Assembly: GCA_964017235.1 (NCBI GenBank)
Contig: OZ024936.1
Coordinates: 49,713,028-49,777,027 of the forward strand
DNA: 64,000 nt
Source: Sabellastarte sp. h YS-2021
Lineage: Eukaryota > Annelida > Polychaeta > Sabellida > Sabellidae
Reading direction: 5' to 3'
A program made the translations under genes and the position numbers. The notes beneath the pieces are model-generated. The model saw nothing but the letters and a program-made list of their open reading frames with translations. It was not told where the DNA came from and ran no database searches. Of the stretch, positions 53,101 through 57,636 are shown one piece after another; the stretch's first letter is position 1, and each line of letters begins with the position of its first letter.

Positions 53101-55513
53101 GTACGGTCACGCCGCCGCCGCCGCCACAGAGATTTCCTTTTGGACGCAATAGCTTAAAAAATATTTTAGTTAGAACTTTCAAATTTGGTATGTGGGTATA
53201 TATGGGCAATGCCACGAACGCTATTGTTTTGTGACCTTGACCTTCAATCTCAAGGTCACTGGTGGCCTCTTAAAGGTCAGATTTTGGCCATTTTTTCACT
53301 TTTTGGCCCAGTTCTCCTATACAGAAAGTCAGATCATCCTATGGCGGGTATATATAATACATATATATGTCCTCTGTAAGCATGCAGAAATTTGACCTTG
53401 AAGCTCTTCATTGAAGGTCATCCACTGACCGCCAAAGTACCTGACCGAGGGTCATTTTTGGCCTTTTTGCAGATATTTTCACACTTAATGCTGACTATAT
53501 TGCATGGAAACTATTGAAAATGGCTTTGGAGGTTGAGTACATGATGGACTTCTACCATCCAGGCTTACTGGTTACAGATCTTCATTTAAGGTCATCCACT
53601 GACCGCCAAAGTACTGACCAAGGGTCATTTTTGGCAAATTTGGAGATATTTTCACACTTAATGCTGACTACATTGCATGGAAACTATTGAAAATGGCTTT
53701 GGAGGTTGAGTACATGATGGAGTACCAGCATCCAGGCTTACCGGTTACAGATCTTCATTTAAGGTCATCCACTGACCGCCAAAGTACCTGACCGAGGGTC
53801 ATTTTTGGCCCTCTATTTGTTTGTTTGTTTGTGAACAAGATAACTCAAAAACTGACAGATGGATTTTGATAAAATTTTCAGGATATGTCCAAAGTGGTAA
53901 AAGGAAGATATGATTACATTTTGGGAGTGATCCGGATCACTGTCTGGATCTTCTGGATCCATGAAATTTAATTTTTAAAGACAGATAACTCAAAAAGTTA
54001 TGGGTGCATTTTGATGAAATTATTAGGAAATGTCCTTAATGGGACGAGGAACAAGTGATTAGATTTTGGGAGTGATCTGGATCACTGTCTGGATCATCTG
54101 GATCCAGGCTGCAACATAATTTTAGGATGAATTCTGATGATATTTTTAGGATATGTTACAAATGGTAAAAGGAAGAAGTGGTAAAAGGAAGAAATGGTTC
54201 AGTTTTGCGAGTGATCTGGACCACTATCTGGATCTTCTGGATCCATGAAATATAATTTTTAAAGACAAATAGCTCAAAAAGTCATGGGTGGATTTTGATG
54301 AAATTTTCAGGAAATGTCCTAAATGGGACAAGGAACAAGTGATTAGATTTTGGGAGTGATCTGGATCATCTGGATCCAGGCTGCCAGATGTGTTTGTGGA
54401 CAAGATAAATAAAAACTTAAGGACAGATTTTGATGAAATTTTCAGGATATGTCTGAAAAGGTAAAAGGATGAAATGATTGAATTTTGGAAGTGATCCGGA
54501 TCACTATATGGATCTTCTGGATCCATCGAATGTAATTTTTAAAGACAGATATAAGTGAAAGAACTAGTGATTAGCTTTTGGGAGTCATCTGGTACTATGG
54601 AGAATCCTGACCTGGTGCTCCAGGAAACAGGCTCAAGACCGACATATTCACGCCTTAACTATGTCCCGTCCGGGGATACACTGCGGCAAGCCGCAATCTC
54701 TAGTTATTTGTGCTATGGCTTAAGAATGTAAAGACACACCATGAAAAGTCCTGGCCTGCAAATGTTTTGCCTGAGAAAAATTTTGAAAAACAAAATGGCC
54801 GTCATAGCCTATTATTTCAAAATCATTAAGATGCTCTAAAACTTTTCCAACTAGGTTAATCAAATTTGCACAAAAGATATATGGCTAGGAAAGTTAGCAT
54901 GATAGTAATCTGGCATAGTTTTGAAAACAAAATGTCTGTCATATCATATGTTTGATGTTAAATGGGATTATCGTATAAAAACGGCCTTATATCTCCCTTA
55001 TCATTGCTATGATGAGTTCCAAATGTGAAAACAACGTAAAGGAAGTCATGGCCTGAGACTCTTTTCCAATTGCTGACTTTTACCTTTGATCCCTTCTTCA
55101 GTGTCAAGTGGGGTTATCTTACTACAAAGGCCTTATATCTCCTTCAGTTCTCCATTGTTATTGATTGTAAGGCAGAAGACAATCGCTGTGGCAGTGGCCT
55201 TGTGTCAAATCATAAACATGTTGAACATAAGCACCCATTCAGTTATTCTTGCTACCCAGTTCTCCAGTTTCCATGGCTCTTTTATTGCTTTTCTAATCCA
55301 TTATCAATTCAAACACCTGCAAGTATTACGTAATGTACTCATGCAGGCCTTCTAGCTGCCCAGCAGTCCCTCAAGTCTCACAGTGCAGTGCCTGGGAGTC
55401 TGTCTGCTGAAAGTTTGTCCAGAGGCCTGGTACAGAGATGGGTCAAAATGTACTGTAGTCCAACTGACCTGCTGACCAGGGAACGACTGACAATGCAGAG
55501 CTCATTCAACTAA
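154..55513 (+). CDS. PfkB-family carbohydrate kinase, probably pseudouridine kinase (5'-partial, 10 exons)
   Basis: Exons: 154-213, 886-1047, 1618-1746, 9300-9414, 42770-42904, 43654-43850, 44321-44370, 45541-45621, 48672-48736 and 55347-55513. All junctions are GT-AG, phases are consistent, and the 1161 nt give 386 codons plus a TAA stop. Motifs seen: VVVGGTNVD at the start (first beta strand of the ribokinase fold), GGVGRNVADCLTRLG (PfkB signature 1) and SVSGAGDCLAGS across exons 8-9 (signature 2, with the GAGD catalytic Asp and anion hole). Family knowledge: PfkB enzymes transfer phosphate from ATP to a sugar or nucleoside, normally in the cytosol. The PVWFEPT segment and overall pattern fit the kinase half of animal bifunctional pseudouridine kinase/glycosidase proteins, so pseudouridine is the inferred substrate. 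The coding phase is open at the left edge, so more N-terminal exons, possibly a PsuG glycosidase domain, should lie upstream. The 33-kb fourth intron hosts three antisense genes. Confidence 0.88.
886..1047 (+). CDS. PfkB kinase exon 2
   Basis: Acceptor AACTTAG, donor GTAAGA, phase 0 to 0, 54 codons. It carries PNGGTYPGTV and then GGVGRNVADCLTRLG, PfkB signature 1, which positions the sugar substrate. Confidence 0.88.
1129..1353 (+). mobile_element. 225-bp TA-flanked MITE, copy 1
   Basis: Starts GAGTAAGAAATCTAAAATTC and ends with the inverted complement, flanked by TA on both sides. The terminal repeats hold two ATTCGCCA motifs each. No coding capacity. TA target and terminal repeats suggest a Tc1/mariner-type non-autonomous element. 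Confidence 0.88.
1618..1746 (+). CDS. PfkB kinase exon 3
   Basis: Acceptor ATAACAG, donor GTGAGT, phase 0 to 0, 43 codons. It encodes the lid/strand region with HSTACYSAIL and GELIYGIGD. Confidence 0.85.
1805..2868 (+). mobile_element. 225-bp-family MITE, copy 2, split by a LINE fragment
   Basis: The left part 1805 to about 2033 and the right end about 2843-2868 (TGGCGAATTTTAAATTTC then CTC|TA) belong to the MITE. The sequence between is LINE 3' DNA. This copy is more diverged than the others (for example CTCCACATATTTG), so it is older. Confidence 0.75.
2034..2842 (-). mobile_element. Non-LTR retrotransposon 3' fragment (CR1/L2-like)
   Basis: Minus-strand reading shows the C-terminal part of a LINE reverse-transcriptase ORF: LDYCNSLF, NALARFVTG, LYWLPIRQRIIFK, then in another frame NTRRSNPKNLFLQVPH and APKLWNDLPHDIRSA, ending SFLP. 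Frame changes show it is dead. The 3' end (low coordinate) carries an (ATTG)n tail and the hairpin-like 3' UTR also seen at 4050 and 46260. It is inserted in MITE copy 2. Confidence 0.82.
5115..6686 (-). mobile_element. Helentron-like non-autonomous element inserted in the LINE RT
   Basis: It separates the RT codons for GPILF and SLYTTPL. Restoring host CCTTTT|TTCACTC implies insertion between T and T with no target duplication. On the minus strand it starts TACCCCACAGCC with a palindromic GGGGTA partner; near its other end GGCTGTGAGGTA is the inverted complement of that start, followed by the hairpin GCATC-TCT-GATGC. This is the asymmetric terminal-repeat layout of Helentrons. The core is a 146-bp tandem array. 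No CTAG terminus, unlike the other copies. Confidence 0.7.
5591..6605 (+). repeat. Tandem array, 146-bp period, seven units
   Basis: The phrase GGTCACTACGG (first copy diverged) begins at 5599, 5745, 5891, 6037, 6183, 6329 and 6475: a constant spacing of 146 bp. Each unit holds TCAAGGTCA, AAGGTCAAAGGTCA and TCAAGGTCAGA, then ACCAATGTCCCTACCAAGT and GAGATATAGCCCGGA. No long reading frame. Confidence 0.93.
9300..9414 (+). CDS. PfkB kinase exon 4
   Basis: Acceptor TTCTCCAG, donor GTTAGT, starts in phase 0 and ends in phase 1. It encodes VSRFDHFLTEAPIVVIDGN; 'APIVVIDGN' matches the conserved PfkB strand that precedes the substrate-binding Asp/Asn. Confidence 0.85.
9455..10078 (+). mobile_element. 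LINE C-terminal fragment (CR1/L2-like), split by a SINE
   Basis: The plus strand reads HWLPVEHHSVFKTATLV, FPKYFAPYV, YSTRRSQ, FAFDALTVWNALSDK, then a C-rich tract (9740-9771), FRKQFKTYL, and after the SINE YTKAYPP and stop. It is the same ORF 3' end as the element at 4181-5032, frameshifted and dead. It sits about 40 bp past kinase exon 4. Confidence 0.78.
9810..10040 (+). mobile_element. tRNA-derived SINE, family 1, copy 1
   Basis: Starts near GGGGCCACAGTGGCAGAGTGG (A-box-like) and ends in an AAATAAATAAATG tail. A 13-bp target duplication flanks it (AAACCTACCTGTA at 9797-9809, AAACCTATCTGTA at 10041-10053). It interrupts the last codons of the LINE ORF. The body TGTGTACTGG/TTTCCTCTGCCC is shared with 28021-28255. 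Confidence 0.87.
10320..10510 (+). repeat. Duplicated ~105-bp dispersed repeat
   Basis: Two adjacent copies of CAGAGGTCTTGTGCATTCAC...AAAATAGAAGGGGG; related sequence recurs near 16925-17020 and 21565-21630. Class unknown. Confidence 0.55.
10511..11365. other. Probable 3' UTR / flank of claudin-like gene 3
   Basis: AT-rich. A ~72-bp segment (GTGTAGTGTTTACATCACC...) at about 10877-10945 is repeated at about 11113-11180. TTTATT (AATAAA on the minus strand) occurs near 10633 and 10848, either of which could serve gene 3. No coding sequence seen. Confidence 0.4.
11366..17324 (-). CDS. Claudin-like four-transmembrane protein (gene 3 of cluster), 222 aa
   Basis: Coding exons in transcript order: 17324-17066, 13936-13763, 12310-12145, 11435-11366 (phases 1,1,2; 669 nt; TAA stop). 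The ATG sits four bases after a TTTACAG acceptor, so a 5'-UTR intron is likely. Topology from the translation: TM1 about residues 8-28; first outer loop with PFWMQSW, GLWEACFAG and YYGCWW (the W, GLW-C and C signature of claudin/PMP22 proteins); TM2 starting WWFILVQLLSVLVF; a basic inner loop KRR; TM3; second outer loop DRNWMPQKQLNYLSW; TM4; a short tail ending PTYT with no claudin-type YV PDZ ligand. Family knowledge: such proteins sit in the plasma membrane, often at cell junctions. The exact role here is unknown. Intron 1 carries decayed copies of exon 2; intron 2 carries a 32-36 bp minisatellite. Confidence 0.85.
12330..12945. repeat. Minisatellite, 32-36 bp unit, in intron 2 of claudin-like gene 3
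   Basis: About 17-18 imperfect copies of a unit like AATACAAACATGGGCATACT plus TTAGTCAGTTTGA; copies start near 12391, 12425, 12460, 12492 and 12526. It begins about 10 bp outside exon 3, close to its splice acceptor. Confidence 0.85.
13274..13333. repeat. Three exact copies of a 20-bp repeat
   Basis: TCTGTTCATTACTTTTAGAC occurs three times head to tail, inside intron 2 of claudin-like gene 3. Confidence 0.85.
13937..15190 (-). pseudogene. Array of decayed copies of the 5' end of claudin-like gene 3 exon 2
   Basis: The exon-2 start at 13936 reads, on the plus strand, AACCACCCTAAAAGTAAAG. This motif recurs near 14266, 14460, 14585, 14655, 14857, 14925 and 15168, with weaker copies near 14040, 14375, 14780 and 14985. 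The copies at about 14217-14278 and 14540-14595 also keep the preceding exon sequence (Met-Glu-Ile, Ser/Val, Gln-Leu-Leu region) and still translate GWFILVQLLSVLVLISM on the minus strand. Later copies shrink to little more than the splice acceptor. None retains the 3' half of the exon or its donor, so they are non-functional partial exon duplicates inside intron 1. Confidence 0.75.
15200..17060. other. AT-rich intron sequence
   Basis: Mainly T-rich, non-coding sequence within intron 1 of claudin-like gene 3 (the gene runs right to left). The only recognised repeat is the SINE family 2 copy at about 16022-16141. Confidence 0.5.
16022..16141 (+). mobile_element. tRNA-derived SINE, family 2, copy 1 (degenerate)
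   Basis: Contains TGGCCTAGTTTGCCATCTAG (A-box-like head), GTGTTCCACTCCCAC (B-box-like) and the body GACTGGTCCAAGATGAC. Matches the better copies at 23552-23689 and 38231-38357. Confidence 0.6.
17325..22733. other. Intergenic stretch between claudin-like genes 3 and 2
   Basis: Should hold the promoter and 5'-UTR exon(s) of gene 3 and the 3' UTR of gene 2. AT-rich, with a fold-back element at 18313-18775 and C-tracts at about 20690-20712 and 20934-20953. No further coding exon recognised. Confidence 0.45.
18313..18775. mobile_element. Fold-back element with ~75-bp terminal inverted repeats
   Basis: The left arm GACGTGGTTACCTCGGCTC... to about 18393 is mirrored by the right arm from about 18697 (ATGCAAATCTCCAGTTCTAT) to GGTAACCAGGTC at 18775. 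A 13-bp direct repeat TAGCAAGGCAGTA flanks it (18300-18312 and 18776-18788). No coding capacity. Confidence 0.8.
22734..26823 (-). CDS. Claudin-like four-transmembrane protein (gene 2 of cluster), 223 aa
   Basis: Exons in transcript order: 26823-26682, 25424-25302, 24677-24537, 22999-22734 (all introns phase 1; 672 nt; TAG stop). It begins MANKVPYALGFFLHILSF (TM1 within residues 6-26). The outer loop holds GYWYE, then GLWEACFSG and YYGCWWIF (claudin W/GLW-C/C signature), WIMPPW leads into TM2 (WFVVVQTLMTFALVCEFLL), TM3 follows, then DRTWMPRWDINVLSW and TM4. The cytoplasmic tail is KYDLLPRDGDIYKPEKP, ending MVPKV. Its length matches typical claudins (about 200-230 aa). The first exon ends just before GLW, an intron absent from gene 3. 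It lies antisense in the kinase intron between genes 1 and 3. A plausible AATAAA on this strand lies at 21837-21832. The family call is strong; the function is inferred only as a membrane or junction protein. Confidence 0.88.
23552..23689 (-). mobile_element. tRNA-derived SINE, family 2, copy 2
   Basis: The minus strand reads AGTGGCCCAGTTTGTTAGCA, then GGGTTCAACTCCCAT (B box) and CCCAATATGACCCTGGCTGT, ending in CAACTTTGACTTT. It lies in intron 3 of claudin-like gene 2. Confidence 0.75.
24202..24426 (-). mobile_element. 225-bp TA-flanked MITE, copy 3
   Basis: Same ends (GAGTAAGAAATC / GATTTCTTACTC) flanked by TA, opposite orientation to copy 1, exactly 225 bp. It lies in intron 3 of claudin-like gene 2, about 110 bp downstream of its exon 3 donor. 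Confidence 0.88.
26824..28006. other. Upstream region of claudin-like gene 2
   Basis: AT-rich. GTTATATAAAAACTCC occurs on the plus strand near 26868. The gene 2 promoter should lie here, but no element could be assigned with confidence. Confidence 0.3.
28021..28255 (+). mobile_element. tRNA-derived SINE, family 1, copy 2 (intact)
   Basis: GGGGCCACGGTGGCAGAGTGG (A box) and GGGGTTTGATCCCCG (B box) form a tRNA-like head of about 75 bp, followed by a body and a tail of AAATAAACAAATAAA. A 14-bp target duplication TCAACTCTGTTTGT lies at 28007-28020 and 28256-28269. 235 bp in all. Confidence 0.9.
29496..31691 (-). mobile_element. Helentron-like non-autonomous element, family A
   Basis: The minus strand begins TGTATCCACCGGATGCCTCC with its inverted partner GGTGGATAC beside it, a GC-rich CGCCGCCGCC leader and AAGATGGCCGCC. 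The body is a 147-bp tandem array. Near the 3' end, GGTGGATACA (inverted complement of the start) is followed by the hairpin GCATTGG-TTCT-CCGATGC and then CAAGT, one change from the CTAGT end of the sister copies. Confidence 0.82.
29577..31290 (-). repeat. Tandem array, 147-bp period, about 12 units
   Basis: GACCTTGAAG begins at 29577, 29721, 29868, 30015, 30162, 30309, 30456, 30603, 30750, 30897, 31044 and 31191: ten consecutive steps of exactly 147 bp after a first step of 144. Other landmarks keep the same phase (TAGGACCAATAATAAG, CCATGATTTCCTATAGG). Confidence 0.95.
32017..32116. repeat. (CAAT)n microsatellite
   Basis: 22 perfect CAAT copies (32017-32104), then CCATCAATCAAT. It is adjacent to the family-D repeat and may represent a retroelement tail or simple slippage. 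Confidence 0.95.
32125..32880 (+). repeat. Family-D minisatellite element copy
   Basis: Units share TTTGACCCCTGCTTTAAGGT at about 32302, 32590 and 32737 (spacings near 2x144 and 147). The left part (GCTTGCCTGATAGTAATTTTG) matches 52803-52860 and 54890-54910. Ends uncertain. Confidence 0.65.
33759..33982 (-). mobile_element. 225-bp-family MITE, copy 4
   Basis: 224 bp, same termini. The right flanking TA is mutated to GA. Orientation as copy 3. Confidence 0.85.
35114..35318 (-). mobile_element. 225-bp-family MITE, copy 5 (205 bp)
   Basis: TA-flanked with the same ends but lacking one of the two left ATTCGCCA motifs (internal loss of about 18 bp). Confidence 0.85.
35772..40395 (-). CDS. Claudin-like four-transmembrane protein with long disordered N-terminus (gene 1 of cluster), 480 aa
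   Basis: Exons in transcript order: 40395-39664, 38761-38656, 38179-38015, 37600-37463, 36407-36310, 35975-35772 (phases 0,1,1,1,0; 1443 nt; TAG). Residues 1 to about 190 are hydrophilic and low-complexity (acidic DSDTESEDLD, basic KPKPKPRK, many Ser/Gln/Pro). TM1 starts MLGWLGFGCSVFALACL, followed by SPYWMQ, GLWEVC and DGCWWVFN (claudin signature), LLPPWFITCQ into TM2, TM3, DRNWMPRPDLNFISWGYGF and TM4. The 33-residue exon 5 ends in a charged helix (EAQKAFNELDRRDQEYTK); exon 6 is a Tyr/Gly/Gln/Ser-rich tail ending PYPMKT. Roughly twice the length of its two paralogues because both cytoplasmic ends are extended, suggesting scaffold or adaptor contacts (inference). No coding exon upstream of the ATG was found. 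Confidence 0.86.
36160..36262 (+). mobile_element. tRNA-derived SINE, family 2, copy 3 (partial)
   Basis: Begins at GTCACCTCTGTGTGAG and retains CCTGTCCCAATATGAGCTTG and the terminal CCAACTTTGACTTT; the A-box head is missing. It lies in the last intron of claudin-like gene 1. Confidence 0.6.
38231..38357 (+). mobile_element. tRNA-derived SINE, family 2, copy 4
   Basis: Reads CAGCGGCCTAATGGTTAGCA (A box), GTGGGTTCGAGAACCC (B box), CCCCAATATGACCCTGG and the terminal CCCAACTTTGACTTTGG. It lies in intron 2 of claudin-like gene 1, about 50 bp upstream of exon 3. Confidence 0.8.
38803..39020 (+). mobile_element. 225-bp-family MITE, copy 6 (left end truncated)
   Basis: The left terminus lacks GAGTAA; the right end GATTTCTTACTC is intact and followed by TA. 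It lies in intron 1 of claudin-like gene 1. Confidence 0.83.
40396..42769. other. Upstream of claudin-like gene 1 to kinase exon 5
   Basis: AT-rich, with TATA-like runs near 40675. Around 42000-42620 there is repeat-like sequence containing CAAGATGGCCGCCACCC, as in the Helentron-like elements, but no ends could be defined. No exon recognised. Confidence 0.35.
42770..42904 (+). CDS. PfkB kinase exon 5
   Basis: Acceptor ATTTTGCAG, donor GTAAGT, phase 1 to 1. Joined to the last base of exon 4 it reads VWFEPTDLRLITKIF and continues to LKELAH. It lies 33,355 bp from the previous exon. Confidence 0.87.
43233..43620 (+). mobile_element. tRNA-derived SINE, family 2, copy 5, interrupted
   Basis: The head (AGGTGGCCTAGTGAATAGAG, near 43240) and the B-box part (ATAGGCTGCCACCACTGTG, TGGGTTCCACTCC near 43540) are separated by about 260 bp that includes a 15-bp minisatellite. 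Confidence 0.5.
43288..43392. repeat. 15-bp minisatellite, seven units
   Basis: Units of the form GAYRTTTGGCYGGYG start at 43288 and every 15 bp to 43378. It is GC-rich against an AT-rich background. Repeat ORFs across it are an artefact of the 15-bp period. Confidence 0.93.
43654..43850 (+). CDS. PfkB kinase exon 6
   Basis: Acceptor TTTGACAG, donor GTAGTC, phase 1 to 0. It encodes 66 codons including VPNVMVTLGKNGVLM, the 'vTlGxxG' ATP-binding strand/loop of PfkB kinases. Confidence 0.87.
44321..44370 (+). CDS. PfkB kinase exon 7
   Basis: A 50-bp micro-exon after a poly-T tract and CAG, with donor GTAAGT, phase 0 to 2. It encodes RQSPSLTPECLQYIER. It is supported by frame continuity with exons 6 and 8. 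Confidence 0.72.
44658..44882 (-). mobile_element. 225-bp TA-flanked MITE, copy 7
   Basis: Exactly 225 bp, TA on each side, in intron 7 of the kinase (44371-45540). Confidence 0.88.
45541..45621 (+). CDS. PfkB kinase exon 8
   Basis: I chose the ACTCTAG acceptor ending at 45540 because the earlier TTTGACAG acceptor would put an in-frame TGA in the exon. Donor GTATGT, phase 2 to 2. It encodes LSLVHYPVRKSGQ then ASIISVSGAGD, the first half of PfkB signature 2 with the catalytic Asp. Confidence 0.82.
45975..46440 (-). mobile_element. LINE 3'-UTR fragments
   Basis: GCGCTTAATCTCTGTACGGA (near 45980) and GTGCTTAATCTCTGAACCAG through TCAAACAGTTTTAAGTC (46262-46430) match the 3' UTR of the LINE at 2060-2240 on the minus strand. 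No ORF remains. Confidence 0.65.
46796..47655 (+). mobile_element. Helentron-like non-autonomous element, family A, short copy
   Basis: Starts TGTATCCACCGGAGGCATCC, followed by GGTGGATAC and GC-rich CTACGCCGCCACCACGC. Holds about three 147-bp-type units (TTATTGGTCCTAGAG at 47216, 47353, 47563). Ends with GTGGATACAAATTTGCATTGG, hairpin to CTGATGC, then CTAGT and T. Confidence 0.83.
47656..48671. other. Intron sequence before kinase exon 9
   Basis: Unique-looking AT-rich DNA; a weak tRNA-like phrase (TTGCCTAATGGTTAGGGTGT) near 47890 is not convincing. Nothing else seen. Confidence 0.35.
48672..48736 (+). CDS. PfkB kinase exon 9
   Basis: Acceptor CATTACAG, donor GTAACT, phase 2 to 1. It continues signature 2 as CLAGSMLWQILQGK. 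The Helentron-like element at 48805 lies only about 70 bp past its donor. Confidence 0.85.
48805..52063 (+). mobile_element. Helentron-like non-autonomous element, family B, 3.26 kb
   Basis: Starts TATATCCCCAGACGAAAGTC then GGGGATAT, with GC-rich CGCGCCGCCGCCGCCG. Near the end GTCTGGGGATAT is the inverted complement of the start, followed by a bulged hairpin TTGG-C-GCC/GGC-CCAA, then TCTAGT and T. The body has a 351-bp tandem array and an AT-rich 3' third. Confidence 0.83.
48960..50830 (+). repeat. Tandem array, 351-bp period, about 5 units
   Basis: CTGTAAYTTGGAAATGGTAA-like landmarks begin at 49189, 49540, 49891, 50242 and 50590: three steps of exactly 351 bp, then 348. Confidence 0.9.
53063..54704 (+). 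mobile_element. Helentron-like non-autonomous element, family B, 1.64 kb
   Basis: Starts TGTATCCCCGGACGAAAGTC then GGGGATAC and CGCCGCCGCCGCCGCC. Near the end CGTCCGGGGATACA is the exact inverted complement of the first 14 bases, followed by hairpin TGCGGC-AA-GCCGCA, ATCT, CTAGT and T. It lies within a family-D repeat. The best-preserved asymmetric terminal repeat in the window. Confidence 0.88.
53410..54560 (+). repeat. Two tandem arrays inside family-B element
   Basis: A ~174-bp unit (GGTCATCCACTGACCGCC at 53416, 53590, 53763) is followed by a ~145-bp unit carrying AGTGATCTGGATCACTGTCT (near 53930, 54070, 54212, 54356, 54492). The second unit is rich in palindromic TGGATC blocks. Confidence 0.8.
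55347..55513 (+). CDS. PfkB kinase terminal exon 10
   Basis: Acceptor ACTCATGCAG, phase 1, ending with TAA at 55511-55513. It encodes GLLAAQQSLKSHSAVP, the typical helix after PfkB signature 2, then a C-terminal tail ending SSFN. An AATAAA at 55522-55527 is very close to the stop; another lies near 55796. Confidence 0.87.
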
Positions 55514-55847
55514 AAGTCTCCAATAAACTAATATAAAAACTTGAACAAAGTAGGATGTAGAAAATATATTCATGAATGGTGACAGATGTATGTGCTACTA
55601 CATTCCTTTTCAGTTCATATATACAAAGCAAAATTACCTAAAAAGTAAAACTAAATATATTTTGCCATATTAGGTAACATTCTTATTCATAGAATTACTC
55701 TTTGTGTGCTAGAATTTTATGAGAAAATACCCATTTTCTTCCTGCAAGAAGGATTAATATAATCTGTTTTGGATTTTGCCTAATTGCATTTATTTAATAA
55801 AATATTGTTTATCATTGGCAAACTGGATATACTGGATATATTTTTAT

Positions 55848-56280
55848 TAAGAGTTTTACGTCACTTTCAACACTGTACAGTTCATATCACGACGGGTAGT
55901 TTTGTCGGCAGAGGAAACCAGTGCGTACCGTTGGTCAAGGTTCTGTAAACTGCCGACCATCAGTAAGTAACTACAAACTTTTCCACAGAAGGTCTGGGGC
56001 TTGACCTCGGAGGTGGGAGGTGAGTGTGTTAGAGTAAGAAATCTAAAATTCGCCACATATCTGAAATTCGCCACATGTGAAAATACTAATAAAATAAATG
56101 AATTGTGGTGAGATTTGTTGACTGTATAGTAAATTAAAGCTTTTTGAACTGAAAAATACCAATTTTTGGATAAAAACATCTTTTTCTTCATAAAATTAAC
56201 TAAGGTTTTAGAGGTGGCGAATTTTAGATTCCTGGCGAATTTTAGATTTCTTACTCTACCACTGCACCACTGTGGCCCCT
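55848..56280 (-). mobile_element. tRNA-derived SINE, family 1, copy 3, split by a MITE
   Basis: The minus strand reads GGGGCCACAGTGGTGCAGTGG at 56280-56260, then after the MITE the head continues CACACTCACCTCCCACCTCC, and the body (GAACTGTACAGTGTTGAAAG) runs to the tail GTAAAACTCTTAATAAAA near 55848. Removing the MITE restores the SINE with a single TA. Confidence 0.87.
56032..56256 (+). mobile_element. 225-bp TA-flanked MITE, copy 8, inserted in a SINE
   Basis: Exactly 225 bp with TA at 56030-56031 and 56257-56258. The SINE context shows that TA was duplicated on insertion and fixes both ends of the element. Confidence 0.92.
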
Positions 56281-56289
56281 ACTAGGTGT

Positions 56290-57636
56290 GTAGAAAACAG
56301 CATTAATATTTCAGTTATTAATCACCATGAATATGTTATTTTTTTTTTGAAAAAAATATTGTATTTATTTTTGAAAAGTCACTTTCCATAGAAATGTTTT
56401 ATGTTATAAAAACCTTATTTTCTGAGAAAGTCAAAGAATAAGTGTCTTCTCACAATAGGAATGTCAGTAAATATTGACCTAGAAGTGTAAAGTCTGAGGA
56501 CACCTAGTACCTACAAGTCATTATCTTATTCCTAGTTCCTAGATTAAGCACTATAAAGTTACTATTAGAATTAGAGTCACGCGCTACAGGTAAACGGGTT
56601 GTATGCTATCGGTTGTGTTCATTTGTTGGTCGGTGCAATTTTTTTTTAAATGGATATACCATGGCTTGGTCTTAAGAATGTACTACCAAGGTACAAGGGT
56701 CCCTTTTTATCTGAGCCACAAGGACAAATTCGTCAAGGGAGAAATAAATGCCTTTCACAAGCTTTCATATCTCAGTTATTTCTGTATGGATTTTCATGCA
56801 ACAAAGACAAGCAAAAGCACTGTAAAATGACCTTTCCGATGATATATAATACATATTTGTAGGTTACATAGTTTCCAAGATATTAGTTAAAAAACGATGG
56901 TCATTGACACTTATTATCCATGGTATGGAGGCATCATTGTATGCAAAAAAATATTCTCTTCCTATATCCAAATGTATAGGTCATGTACGGCGCATGATGG
57001 GTAATATAGTATATACGGGGAAGGGGTAAAGCGGGGGGGGGGGGGGGGGGCTTGGATGGACGTACAGAGCATCTTGTTCTTCTGTTCTTCAGAATGTTTT
57101 TATCTGTGCCATAATGACAAGTTAATCAAGCAGGAAGTAAATATGTGCTGATGCTAAATTTAGAAATATTATGACTTGACCATCACAAGTAGAAGTCAAT
57201 ATCTGGCATTTGACAGCTGTTTTCAGTAGATTTGATATCGGAAGAACTGCCATAGGTTAAATATTGCCAAAAAACCTGTAATTTCACTCAAAGTATTAAA
57301 TGGCCATATACAATCTTATTAAAAATCCTGCTCTCATCTATCAACAAGGAAATGGCTTACTTTACAGAACTCGCTCATTAGTAAATGAAGTAAAGACCAT
57401 TTAACTGAAATTTCGTAATGAAACATTATAGCTTACATCTCAGTTGTTGACAGAAAATGGCGGGAAAACTTAATGTATTAGATACGACAATACATTTTAA
57501 AAATTGTCACATTTTATCCCATATTATACAATTATTTTTTTCCATATCAATTTTGTTGAGCAAATTTTGTGTTTGTGGACTCCACTGCCTGTTAGCAGGC
57601 TTTTCAATTAGAGAAATACCAGAACATAATCTTCTC
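56290..57636. other. Downstream of the kinase, no gene recognised
   Basis: AT-rich with a G-tract at about 57033-57050. Short frames near 56603-56862 look fortuitous or derived from an unidentified repeat. Confidence 0.35.

Larger units (their letters stand above)
52500..55150 (+). repeat. Family-D minisatellite element, split by a Helentron-like element
   Basis: Left part 52500-53062 (TTATCTCCCGCCTTTGTCCG, AAAATGGCCGCCAT, TTTGACCTTTGACCCCTGCT) and right part 54705-55150 (AAAATGGCCGTCAT, ACCTTTGATCCCTTC, GGCCTTATATCTCC) are the same repeat family, also present at 32125-32880. ATCTCC near the left end and GGAGAT near 52541 could form a hairpin. Outer ends are uncertain. Confidence 0.65.

Noticed and set aside
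56603..56862. Two overlapping plus-strand frames after the kinase
   Set aside because: They start around a poly-T run, have no domain and look like chance frames.
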